A stretch of 64,000 bases of DNA from Fragilariopsis cylindrus CCMP1102 (Eukaryota; Bacillariophyta; Bacillariophyceae; Bacillariales; Bacillariaceae): contig FMBT01000323.1 of assembly GCA_900095095.1 (NCBI GenBank), positions 124,001 through 188,000 on the forward strand, read 5' to 3'. A program made the translations under genes and the position numbers. Positions 23,786-33,838 of the stretch are shown here, piece after piece. The number at the start of each line of letters is the position of its first letter. Position 1 is the first letter of the stretch. The notes below the pieces were generated by a model, which was not told the origin of the DNA, did not search any database, and was given only the letters and a program-made list of their open reading frames with translations.

Positions 23786-25966
23786 ATGTCCGCAATCACA
23801 TCACCATCCTTTCAACGATTGGTTCAAACATTAAAGAAACACAAAAAAAACTGTATCGGTGGTAGAACAATGTTGTGGTGGATTAATTCAAACATCAATT
23901 ATGGCCCAACCTGGTGCATCACGTGTCTATATCGGTGGATGTATTCCCTACAATACCTCAAAAACCAAACCTTTATTATTAAATTCGACAACATTACATC
24001 AATCCTTACTTAGTCCTACTACTAGTAGTAGTAGTTCTACTACACCAGAGACGTTGTCTTATGATCGATCCACATCGATTGGTTATATTAAGAGTAAATA
24101 TGATTGGACTACCAACACTGCAATAGCATTTTGTAATGAATTACAAACAGTTGATTATGTGATTAGTGAAGGTGGTGCGGCGGGACCAACATTTCAACCT
24201 TCCGATATGACTACAGGATTTACAGTGATATCGATCGCTGGTCGTAGTCAAGAAGACGACAACGATAACGATGACAACGACGACAATGGTGGTAGTGGCA
24301 GTACTAGTACAGTGAAAGTATTAACACAAAAATTAATTCAATCCACTACCAATAATCGTCAAGATAATATGAGATTATTTGCGGATGCTGCTGCGGATTT
24401 ATTATTAGAAATTTTGACAACTGAAAATGACGCAGACGATAATGCAGACGATAACGCAGACGATAAAGGCAGCGTTGTGACGACGACGACGACTGATGAT
24501 GATGATGATGAGAAGGAAGAACAACAGCTTACGCTGGACCGGTGTACAGTACTTCGATCCAATGAAAAAGCATTAGAAGAATTAGAACGGGTTGCTAAAT
24601 ATATTATTGTGTTAAAAACTGATATGTTATTTAAAAAACCAAGTGATCATGAATTATCATCGAATAGTGTCGTCGTAATACCAGAATTAGCATTATTGTC
24701 TTATGAAGATGTCATGAATGAATATTATAATCAAGAAGGAATATCCACTACCAAAACATTTTTAGGACGTTTGTCGGATGAATCCAATACACCTATATTT
24801 TCCATTGATATTTTAGATAATGAGGAGAATGACAATTATGATGGCAGTGACCAGGACAAATCCTCATTTTATGTAGAAACCGATGGATATTATTTTTCCA
24901 ATGTTAGAACCACTGCACCATTATTAAATACATTAAATAACGGAATGGCATTACATGCAATGGCATATTCAAATTGGCAAAGAAAAAATAAGTACTGTAC
25001 AAATTGTGGTAGTCCATTAGATTTAATACATGGTAGTACCTGTCAACAATGTTCTGCGTGTCAAACCATGTCTTGGCCAAGACAAGATCCATCCATGATT
25101 GTATCCATTATATCCAGATGTGGATCCAAAATTCTATTAGCAAGAAGTCCTCGTCATCCACCGAAAATGCATACGGTCTTAGCTGGATTTGTAGAAGTTG
25201 GGTAAGTAAATATACATTAATAACTAACAATAGTATAATATATGCTGTATGTGTTGGTGAAGCAGATTGATTCATGATCCAACCAACGAGCGTAGAATTT
25301 CTACATCTTCTGAAAGAAAAAAGAATCGGAACAATCGAAACCTTACCATAAACACGCTTGTTGAGAAATAATAGCTCTGTTATTCCGTCATTGTAGTATT
25401 TAAAACGCAATCTCGATCGGAACATCAATCTACGCACTACCCCCCTACATCATTGTAATTTTTTTCTGTTTTTGGTTCGATATATTGTTCTTCTTCCACT
25501 CACTCACGCACACACGTAAACGTAAACGTACACATCCCCTCTCTCCTTCCTTTATTTCTGTTTCTAATTCCTTCCTTAATACTTATAAAGTGAAACATTT
25601 GAATCAGCAGTGGCACGTGAAACTTTTGAGGAAGTTGGTATCCGTATTGATTTAGATAGTATAAAATATATTGGTTCACAACCATGGCCATTTCCACAAA
25701 GTTGTATGATAGCATTTACCGCAAAAGCGGATGAGACACAACCATTCACAATTGATACCAATGAATTAATTGATGCAAAATGGTTTTCACGTGAGGATGT
25801 ATTAAATGCTGCCTCTAAAATACAAGATAGTAGTGTTGGTAATGTTATGTCAAGTGACCAAGCAAAAATTGTATTAAATAATAATCCATCATTATCATTA
25901 TTAATACCCCCCAAACGTGTTATAGCACGTACATTAATTGATGAATGGTTAAATAATACCAAATAA
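23786..25966 (+). CDS. PncC/CinA-C-like domain fused to NudC-type NAD(H) pyrophosphatase (about 596 aa; one 1-nt frame break)
   Basis: The N-terminal part matches CinA-C/PncC, the NMN deamidase family: [71 protein letters not shown]. The C-terminal part is NudC-like: a zinc ribbon ([10 protein letters not shown], then [19 protein letters not shown]), a Nudix box split by an intron ([14 protein letters not shown] then RETFEEVGI) and the NudC signature SQPWPFPQS about 18 residues later. The exons are 23786-25201 and 25591-25966, with a 389-nt intron (GTAAGT...TAAAG) whose phase rebuilds the Nudix box. The frame changes at an 8-A run (23843-23850); seven As would give one continuous frame from MSAITSPSF. 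In PncC the usual motif is ESxTGG, whereas here it is EQCCGG, so the presumed catalytic Ser is Gln; the Tyr and Lys after GG are kept. NudC activity (NAD(H) to NMN(H) plus AMP) is well supported, PncC activity less so. Confidence 0.85.
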
Positions 25967-27107
25967 AAAAGCAAAATACAAGATAAAGTATAATAAATAG
26001 TAGTGATATTAGCACGTAATTTCAACACTTCTAAATAATTAATATTAAGTCTATATCAATTGGTTGATTCGATATATGATTCGATATATGATTCAATTAT
26101 GATTCAATTATGATTCAATTATGATTCAATTATGATTCAATTATGATTCAATTATGATTCGATATGGTCCGATCTCGTTCCTAGCGTTGGTCCGTTAACA
26201 TGTAGATTTTCCTAATGATCCGGCAAAAATCAACGTTTGTCATTGTACGCGTTGTGTTATATTTTTGTATTCTTTCTTGTATGTCAACAGCACAGTTGGT
26301 TTATATCTATATATACTATAACTGCACTTTTGTTACACCATAATATGCTCCGAATAAACGAATATATAGGATGCAGCTAAAAGTACGAATGATAATATGA
26401 CATCAACATTGACTTTTAGACATGTTCTCCTCTTGGGCATTCCATGGGAGAGGATGATTTGGCGTGACAAAAAGGGAGACTTTACTTTTGTAATTCTCCC
26501 TCTCTCTCTCTCTTTCTGTCTATGATTCATTCAATTCAATTCGATCGATTTCATTCATTATTTGATTCAATTCAAACGACGTACCGGTAGTTAGGTGCAA
26601 GTGTGATTGAATGAATCTTATTATGTTGGCCCCTAATGCTTGAAACACTCGATCTACTGTACTGTACACTACTACATTCAGCAGTACAGCACGGACTCCT
26701 ACATTGTACTAACACTTACTTACTCGCCACTATGTTTTTAATTCTCGTACAGTATTTATCACTGACTAAATAATAATGCGTCTACTGTACCGGTAACAAA
26801 ATAAAGTGGTAATAAATTATTATGGCTGGTTGCGGTTGTTTGGCGTGCGACAACGCACGCGCCAACAATTTTGTATGATGGAAGATCGGTACATTATGTG
26901 TGTATTATTCTCGCCCTGTACTTACATTTTATTTCTTGATAGTCGTCGTGTTAGTAGTAACAAGAAGTGATAGAAGCATTCAGTACAGTAATAACGCTAC
27001 GGTTCTTGTACTACCCTGTACTACAGTACAACAACACACATCAAGCCATCGCAGCCAGACATCAACTTCCCCAAATACAAGAACTAGGACTACAGTAGAA
27101 CGGTAGT
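25967..27107. other. Intergenic region with 11-bp tandem repeat
   Basis: At about 26072-26165 the unit ATGATTCAATT repeats six times, flanked by ATGATTCGATAT units. The rest is AT-rich with a CT tract near 26498-26512 and several TACAGTAC/TACTGTAC words near 26650-26700. No gene was recognised; promoter elements of the MFS gene must lie in its right part. Confidence 0.5.
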
Positions 27108-29781
27108 ATGCCTCCTCGTCAAGCAGAAGAATCATCACCATCACCATCATCTGGCGATATTATGAATTCTTCTAACAATAATGATAATGATAATAATGAT
27201 CTTCATGAGCCATTACTTTTGAATGGCAACGATGACGACGGCAGCAACGACGATGACACCGACAATATTGACAGTGACAATACTAATGAAAAGAATATAA
27301 CAATTAAATTTCAATGTTGTAAAAAGAAACTAATTCAAAAAAGTGTGAACCATAATGTCTTTTTAAATTTATTATTAAGTGTTCTATATGGTATATCCAA
27401 TTCATTATGGAGTGGTACAGCCTATATTGCCTATATCAAAAAATTAGGTCATAATAGTAATAAACCAGTGGGTAATATCGAAGCAGTGTCCGGATTAGCA
27501 TCCTTAATTTGTGCCTTACCAATTGGATACTTAGCAGATACGATTGGTCGGTCCGTAGTAATTCGTGCTGGTGGAATCTTACTGTTTGTCACTGCTATAC
27601 TGCAAATTAGTATCTTACAATATACTGTCGATATTGATGTGACTAATCCAGACGATGATCAGAAAGATACGATAGCATTATGGGTAAGTTGTATAAGTTG
27701 AAGTTTGTTAAGTTTTTCGTTTTTCAATCAAAAGCCGTGCCGTGTTGTTCTTTGTTTTTTCCGTTGGTTCGGTCGGTCGTGTCGTATTGACGTTTTTTCG
27801 AATGAAAAGAATTGAGACTTCTTGTTCATCATCCATTCCCTACGACGGAGGAGTTCTTGACGCAGAAAAAAAGACGAAACGATACACAAACATCTCGTTT
27901 CCCTTCGAATCATTCTCTGAATCGGAATGGGAATGGAGACGGAAACGAAATGAAATGAACGCATACCAATCCTTTACACCACCACCAACAAACAACACTA
28001 CTATTCAACACACCAACCATCTCCTACCGTATTATCATTTTGTGGGCACTAGATAAGACGTCTATCATCCCGCTCCTTCATTTCATTTTAATTCCATTCA
28101 TATCATTTTAATTCTATTCCATCCCGCACCATGAATTTCGCTACCATCCTCTCTTTTCGTCGTATTTTACACTATCTATCACTATCGGATCGGTCTATCC
28201 ACGTGACTCAAAATTATCCGTTTATTATTTCGTCCCATCCCGTCTCGTCTCTTTCTCTGTATATGATTTTCCTTTTCTTACTTCCTTTCTCTTGACGACA
28301 ATTTTGACACTCATCATATTTGTATCTTTCTGCTTGTCCCCCTATTTTTATCTTATGGTACATACATACATATATATAGTTTATGGGTGGTATAATGATA
28401 TTTTGGGGTTTAGGTGATGGGGTTGTGAATGGACCATGCCAAGCATTATTTGCAGATTCCACACCATCTGGTACACGTAGTACATATTTTACATATCAAT
28501 TTGTATGCTACCTAAGTGCAAGTGCTGTTGGTCCATTAGTTTCTATTGTATTATTTCAAACATTAGGTGATAATTGGGATATGTATCATCTTAGAATTGT
28601 GATATACGTTGGTTTAATACTAGAAACTGGTAATGCTGTACTGATGATGTTATTTGATGACAGTAAAGCATTAGACGAAGATGAAGATGCAGGTAGTAAT
28701 GAAAGTAACGACGAAGCAGATAATAGCAATGATGAAGTTGAAGAAGACGAGGGCAGTGAGATGGAACGGCAAGCATTAGTGGCATCAGCAACAGCGAATC
28801 TAATTAACGCCAACGATAATAATGTAATTGCTACTGCAGCTACTGCAGCTACTGCTACTGCTGCTGCTGCATCACTCACATTGAAAAAACGTCAAGAATG
28901 GATACCATACATTGTTTTTATATCTGGTTTAATAACTAGTTTAGGGTCCGGAATGACTGTAAAATTCTTTCCATTATTTTTCAAAGATGAAGTTGGTATG
29001 ACACCATCTCAAGTACAAACTGTATATGTTTTGGTGCCTTTAGGTAAGTGATGTCATGTCGACGCTCTTGTTGTCAATCGATTCTTCGTCGTCGTGATCG
29101 TTGATCTTTCTCTAACCCTTTTTTCTCTTTTTCTTTCTTTCTTCAAAAGTTATGGTTATTATGGGTATGTTATGTACGAAAATTGCTTCAGGACCATTAC
29201 AAGTTGGACGTGTACAAACCACTGCTTTATATGAACTCGGTGGTATATCTTTACTCTTGTCAATGGTATATTTCAAAAAATATTTAGATGTACATCCTTT
29301 CCTATTAGTACCAATATATATAATGAGAACATCCTTAATGAATGCCACATATCCATTACAGGAATCCATATTAATGGATTTCGTACCAAAATCATCACGT
29401 GCACGATGGAAATCATTAGATAGTGTGGCATCCTTTGGTTGGTGTGGTTCGGCGGCATTTGGTGGTTGGTTGGCAGATAAATACGATTACACACATACAT
29501 TTTTATGTACCGCTATATTTCAAATTGTGGCATTATGTATTTGGTGTTTATTATTACCATTAGTACCACGTATTGAAGGTAGTGATAGTAGTAATGATAA
29601 CAATGGTGCTAATAATGACGAGGATGGTAATTCTGGAGGGGATGTAGTAGTCGTTGATATTGATGATGACGTCAACACACCGTTAGTAGATGAACCAAGT
29701 AATAGTGCTGCTACCACTTCTTGTACAACAACAACACCCGCTACTACAACAATGACAGAATTAACAGAACCCCTACTTTAA
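27108..29781 (+). CDS. Major facilitator superfamily transporter (623 aa, three exons)
   Basis: The exons are 27108-27683, 28380-29043 and 29150-29781. Intron 1 (696 nt, GTAAGT...TATATAG) is phase 0, and intron 2 (106 nt, GTAAGT...CAAAAG) is phase 1. Both joins keep the frame. The N-terminal half has an Asp/Asn-rich cytosolic leader of about 70 residues, then TM helices with the MFS motif A (LPIGYLADTIGRSVVIRAGG) and, after the join, MGGIMIFWGLGDGVVNGPCQ. A long acidic loop (LDEDEDAGSNESNDEADNSN...) separates the two halves at about residues 285-345. The second half contains KFFPLFFKDEVGMT, a motif-A-like FGGWLADKYDYTHT and PLQESILMDFVPKSSRARW. The C-tail is acidic and Thr-rich and ends EPLL; an EPLLL also occurs near the N-terminus, and such acidic dileucine motifs can direct vacuolar sorting. 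The substrate is unknown. Confidence 0.88.
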
Positions 29782-30155
29782 AACATTACATTTGTGCCAC
29801 GTGGTGTCTTTTGTAAAAAGGAGATAAAAATTAGTACCATCATTATAGTGCCCCTACACGTACACGTTACCCATTGTTGTGTTCTACATACTGTACATAA
29901 TAGTATTAATATGTTCAATTTAATACACATCACATCATATTCATTTCCATCACAGTACTACCATATTTTTGAATGTGAAGCCCCCGTACAGTATTGCTTG
30001 CGTATGACAACCAATCAGTTATCTACTATCGGTCACATATTCTTTCGTTTCGTTTTGTTCCGCTATATATAGTCAATATATATTTGTTGAACTAACAAAG
30101 TAGTATTTCAAGTTATGATATATATAGTGCAAACAATGAAACTTAGTAGTAGGTC

Positions 30156-30200
30156 GTATCACTAGCACTAGCAGTGATACCTGGGCAAAAGAGGTATCAC
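30156..30200. other. Three-part inverted repeat able to form two exclusive hairpins
   Basis: GTATCACT (30156-30163) pairs perfectly with AGTGATAC (30173-30180) around a 9-nt loop. The same middle arm, AGTGATACC, also pairs with GGTATCAC (30193-30200) around an 11-nt loop. The two hairpins share the middle arm and so exclude each other. They lie just 3' (minus strand) of the tRNA-like sequence. Confidence 0.7.
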
Positions 30201-30204
30201 AACA

Positions 30205-30288
30205 CACCCGATGAGGGGATTGAACCCTCGACCACACGATTAAAAGTCGAGCTGCTGTTAACTCTAACGGAGCAACTTGGCTCATATG
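30205..30288 (-). tRNA. tRNA-Lys(UUU)-like sequence, possibly a tRNA pseudogene or tRNA-derived repeat
   Basis: Read on the minus strand there is a perfect T arm (GAGGG, loop TTCAATC, CCCTC), a variable loop, an anticodon arm with loop CTTTTAA (anticodon UUU) on a 4-of-5-bp stem, and an A-box-like stretch TTGCTCCGTTAGAG. The 3' acceptor strand would be ATCGGGT plus G. No matching 5' strand (ACCCGAT) is present where expected, and the region between the D arm and the anticodon arm is about 8 nt too long. So it is either a decayed tRNA-Lys or a tRNA-derived element. A covariance-model scan would settle it. Confidence 0.4.
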
Positions 30289-30371
30289 AAGGTTTGCTTT
30301 CTTTCTTTGCTTTCTTTGCTTTCTTTCTTTGTGTTTGTGATGTGTCAATAAAGAATGTTCTGAAGCGAAAT

Positions 30372-30463
30372 TTTCAAACGTTTGAAACATCATGTTTCAA
30401 TCGTAAACATGTTTCAAACGACTCATTCGACTCGAGTCAAATTTTTCAAACGTGGTTTCAAAC
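30372..30463. promoter_or_regulatory. Cluster of TTTCAAACG motifs with a 16-bp palindrome
   Basis: TTTCAAACGTTTGAAA (30372-30387) is a perfect 16-bp palindrome. It is followed within 80 nt by GTTTCAATCG (~30394), GTTTCAAACG (~30411), TTTCAAACG (~30445) and GTTTCAAAC (~30455), giving five to six copies of one 9-mer in both orientations. It lies about 275 nt upstream of the aldo/keto reductase start. A binding-site cluster is an inference. Confidence 0.5.
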
Positions 30464-30737
30464 ATGATAGCATGGTGTTTGAGTGAGTCAACAAATCCAC
30501 GTTCTAAAAAAAGCCTGACACGTCATCATATTATGATTGGCTTCTTCCAATAGATTTTGCAGAGTCAACTGCTGAAATCAAACCAAAATTGAAAATAAAT
30601 TGAAATATAATAAATAAATTAATCACATCGATCCTACCTACCTGACGCCAGCAATAAATATCTAACGCAATTAAGCTAGCCAAGAAGAGAGAGACTCACT
30701 ACTTTACTGGAGATATAGAAACCCTGATATAGACGAG

Positions 30738-32276
30738 ATGATGACTATTACTTTTGTATCGAAAGAGACGTCATCAGTACTCTTGCGTCAACTGCTATTG
30801 GTGTTTTTATTGGCAGAGCAGTTTCATTTGTGTGAATCTTTAAGCAACAACAACAACAACAACAATATAAATGAAATCAGTCGTAGAAACGCCGTCAAAC
30901 AAGTTGCTGCAGTCGCTGCTGGTTGTGGCGTCTTATTAGTCAACAACAACATCGGCGTCACCAGTAATAATAATATCAACACCAACGTTGCGAATGCTGC
31001 TACTATTAGTAGTACTTATAATAGTAACAATTTTAATATTGTTCCAAATGAAAACAATATGAATCCATCACCAATTCTGTCCATACCAATGTCCGGTAGT
31101 ACCTGTACTACTAAAAGTTGTTTATTAAATATACCACGAGTCGGATATTCTTTATATAAAACACCAATAGAGCAAGTACAAAGAGGTACCGAAATTGCCC
31201 TCCGATCTGGGATCTATCATTTGGATATCGCTACACAATATGGTACCAATTCAACTATTGAAGTGGGAAAAGCAATTACTAATTATTTAACGAATGGTCG
31301 ACAAAAATTATGTATTGAAGCAGAAAAATCAGAGTTAATTGACGTCATGGATTCCTCGTATCAATATTATCAACAACGAAATAGGAATCAGGAGGATAAT
31401 GACGATGACAATGACACTATTGGCAATAATAAAGGAATATTACGTCGATTTAGTGATCGTCAACACGAACGTCGAGATCAATTATTTATTTCCCATAAAA
31501 TATCCAATGATGAACAATCTATTGATCCCAATCAAATTAAACAATCAATACAGAAGACTATCGAACTGTTAGGTCCTGGTGTGGAGTATTTAGATATGGT
31601 CTCCATTCATTCCTCACTGACTGATAAAGCAAGAAGAGTAACCACTTATAAAACATTATTAGAATTACAAAATACACAAAATAATAGTCATCAAAATAAT
31701 GCGTCGTTAGTACGTTCGATTGGTGTTTGTAATTATGGTATTCAGGCCTTACAAGAAATTCAACAGGAAGGATTACCCTTTCCACAATTGAATCAATTAG
31801 AAATTAGTCCCTTTAATCAACATACCGATCTAGTCAAATTTTGTAATGCACATGGTATCGCCATTGCCTGTAGTCCGTGGTCGAAATTATCCGGTATTGA
31901 TGGACCAACTAAAGAATGGAAAATTCTTTCTGAGTTAGCTACTTCCAAAAATGTCACAAAAGCACAATTATTAATCAAATGGTCGTTACAAAAAGGATAT
32001 ATCTGTGTCCCACGTTCCTCATCGAAATATAAATTAGAACGAATAGCGATCATTGAAAATTCGTATGGTGGTACCAATTTAATGAAAACAACAAATACAA
32101 ACAACCAAGACGATAACAATACTATTAATACTCCTTTCATTTTGTCAAACACCGATATGAAAATATTAAAAAGTCTGGATATATCATACAAGGCTGGTCG
32201 ATTGGGACGACGAGATGGTTGGTCGTACGTATCTATCCTACCGTACTGTAACACTAGTACTAGGAAAAGGAAATAG
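30738..32276 (+). CDS. Aldo/keto reductase with bipartite, twin-arginine-like leader (512 aa)
   Basis: AKRs reduce aldehydes and ketones with NADPH in a TIM barrel. The core starts near residue 130 with IPRVGYSLYKTP and carries the four catalytic positions: Asp and Tyr in YHLDIATQYGTN, Lys in LFISHKIS and His in MVSIHSS. Later blocks are VRSIGVCNYGIQALQEI, QLEISPFNQH, IAIACSPWSKLSG, AQLLIKWSLQKGYICVPRSS. The leader has a hydrophobic N-terminus (LLLVFLLAEQFHLCESLS), an Asn-rich spacer, then SRRNAVKQVAAVAAGCGVLL, which looks like a twin-arginine signal. In a diatom this would suggest import through the ER and plastid and then into the thylakoid lumen, an inference. A low-complexity Asp/Asn insert (residues about 215-235) interrupts the barrel between the Tyr and the Lys. 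It is a single intact exon. Confidence 0.88.
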   Translation: MMTITFVSKETSSVLLRQLLLVFLLAEQFHLCESLSNNNNNNNINEISRRNAVKQVAAVAAGCGVLLVNNNIGVTSNNNINTNVANAATISSTYNSNNFNIVPNENNMNPSPILSIPMSGSTCTTKSCLLNIPRVGYSLYKTPIEQVQRGTEIALRSGIYHLDIATQYGTNSTIEVGKAITNYLTNGRQKLCIEAEKSELIDVMDSSYQYYQQRNRNQEDNDDDNDTIGNNKGILRRFSDRQHERRDQLFISHKISNDEQSIDPNQIKQSIQKTIELLGPGVEYLDMVSIHSSLTDKARRVTTYKTLLELQNTQNNSHQNNASLVRSIGVCNYGIQALQEIQQEGLPFPQLNQLEISPFNQHTDLVKFCNAHGIAIACSPWSKLSGIDGPTKEWKILSELATSKNVTKAQLLIKWSLQKGYICVPRSSSKYKLERIAIIENSYGGTNLMKTTNTNNQDDNNTINTPFILSNTDMKILKSLDISYKAGRLGRRDGWSYVSILPYCNTSTRKRK

Positions 32277-33089
32277 AAATTATGTGTGTTTATTGGAGAA
32301 AACAACTAACAAAAAACAAATGTTCTGTCTTCCTCTATTTCATTTTTGTTCGTTTTGTCTTTCCTTTTCGTTTTTTTTTGTCTTATTTTTCGTTTCATTT
32401 GTTTCCAATTTTTTTAAACTTACTGTACACCATATATGTAGGGACGCGGATGTTGTCGATTCGAATTGGGACCCTACTGAGGTAGCATTATGAACATGAC
32501 ACGGACGCAACGCGACGGACACACGAATAACATAATATTATAATCAATTATAAAAGAGATAGAGAAAGAGAGAGGGAGGGAGAGAGAATCAAAGTATATA
32601 TCGATCAACTTAGTCTTCCCGCCGGATGGAATGGAGACTACCAATCTTTGTTCAGTACAGTAGTAGACAAAGTTTTGTTCCCCTACGCACATTGTACACA
32701 TATACATATATCTACGAGCTAATAGTAGTACATACCTAATGTACTTGGTCTTTGTGATTCTAACAGTACTGCAGAAAAACGTTCTGATTTCTATTACATC
32801 AATGTTTATTTTATGGATCTTATTTGTTTTGGTACAATAGCACAAGATTATAGTTGTATCTGCCGTTTGCATTTGTTAAAGATCAGATATAGTTGTAGTA
32901 GAATTAGTAGCAGCACAACCATCAAACTGCGACGAACTTTGTCCAGCTTTACGATAATAATTACCAATGTTATCGAAACCCTTTGCGATTTTAGTATAAA
33001 ACTATGTATCACCATTATTGTAACCTTCTCCACAATATGTTGGAGTAAATGCAGATGCGCTTTCATTATTGTAATCACCATTGGATTGT
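32277..33089. other. Intergenic region, no gene seen
   Basis: A T-rich stretch (32330-32410) is followed by an AG-rich tract (32553-32590) and AT-rich sequence. Short frames exist on both strands but none has recognisable domains or codon structure. This region lies between the AKR stop and the 3' end of a minus-strand secreted protein gene. Confidence 0.4.
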
Positions 33090-33838
33090 TTAGTCATACA
33101 ATTGATCTACATTTTGTTCGTTTTGATACGAGCATGGTAAAAAATCCTTTCTAGTCCATCGTATAATTCTTACACCGCCCATTATATCAGCACTACCGGT
33201 ACCTAATTCCGTACTGTTTTGTTGGAAGTACAAGTTATTATCTGAACCCAGAAATCGTATTGCGATTTCAAGATTTTCACCATCATTCAATCGATATTCG
33301 TATCCTTGGACTGTATTAGCAACGTATAGAACAGATGTTGACGTTGCACCACAGGACTTTTTTTATGATGTTGGATTAGCTATAATTGATTTCCATACTG
33401 CATATTCTCCCGCACGACCATCCTTAAACTGATCACCCATTATATATCTTCAAAAGATATTTCTCATCATGAATCGTATGCTGAATAAGTGGTCCATGAT
33501 GATTTGTACCTGACATGCCTGATATTGTCATCTCGAGGCTTTCTTGTCGGATATATTGATGAGCAACACCACTACCAGAAGGTTTATTGAATTGCCATAT
33601 TCCACTCAAATTGATTGGTACATCAAATTTAGCGTCATAACTTCCACGAGGAGGATCAGTCTTTGAGATTTGTTGTTATTGCGATGGCGGCTGTCGTTGA
33701 TAATGCTGCGTGTGGTTTTGTGCTTGTCCTTGAAAAAGCGTCGCAACGAAGCTGCCCGTGACCAGCTGGAGCAATAACCATGGTGCAGTGGCAAAGGCGC
33801 TTTTTTTTGGTAGAACTAGTTGATGTTGTAGGAATCAT
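33090..33838 (-). pseudogene. Secreted protein of unknown family, frame-broken
   Basis: Read on the minus strand from MIPTTSTSST, the frame passes a T8 run (33801-33808). Shortening it by one base gives a typical signal peptide (APWLLLQLVTGSFVATLFQG). The next clean stretch is SYDAKFDVPINLSGIWQFN, QYIRQESLEMTISGMSGTNH and HDEKYLLKIYNG. The frame then shifts by one near 33430, at a GGG, to GDQFKDGRAGEYAVWKSIIA. An in-frame TAA follows near 33364, and the rest reads GATSTSVLYVANTVQGYEYR, LEIAIRFLGSDNNLYFQQ and SADIMGGVRIIRW. The pieces together look like one compact extracellular domain. I do not recognise the family. At least three defects make it a pseudogene or a poorly assembled gene. Confidence 0.6.

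Larger units (their letters stand above)
29782..30737. other. Intergenic region between MFS and AKR genes
   Basis: Besides the tRNA-like sequence and hairpins noted separately, the region holds CTTT runs (30297-30330) and a cluster of TTTCAAACG words (30372-30463). No protein gene was recognised. The last 100 nt upstream of the AKR start are AT-rich and contain GAGAGAGA. Confidence 0.5.
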
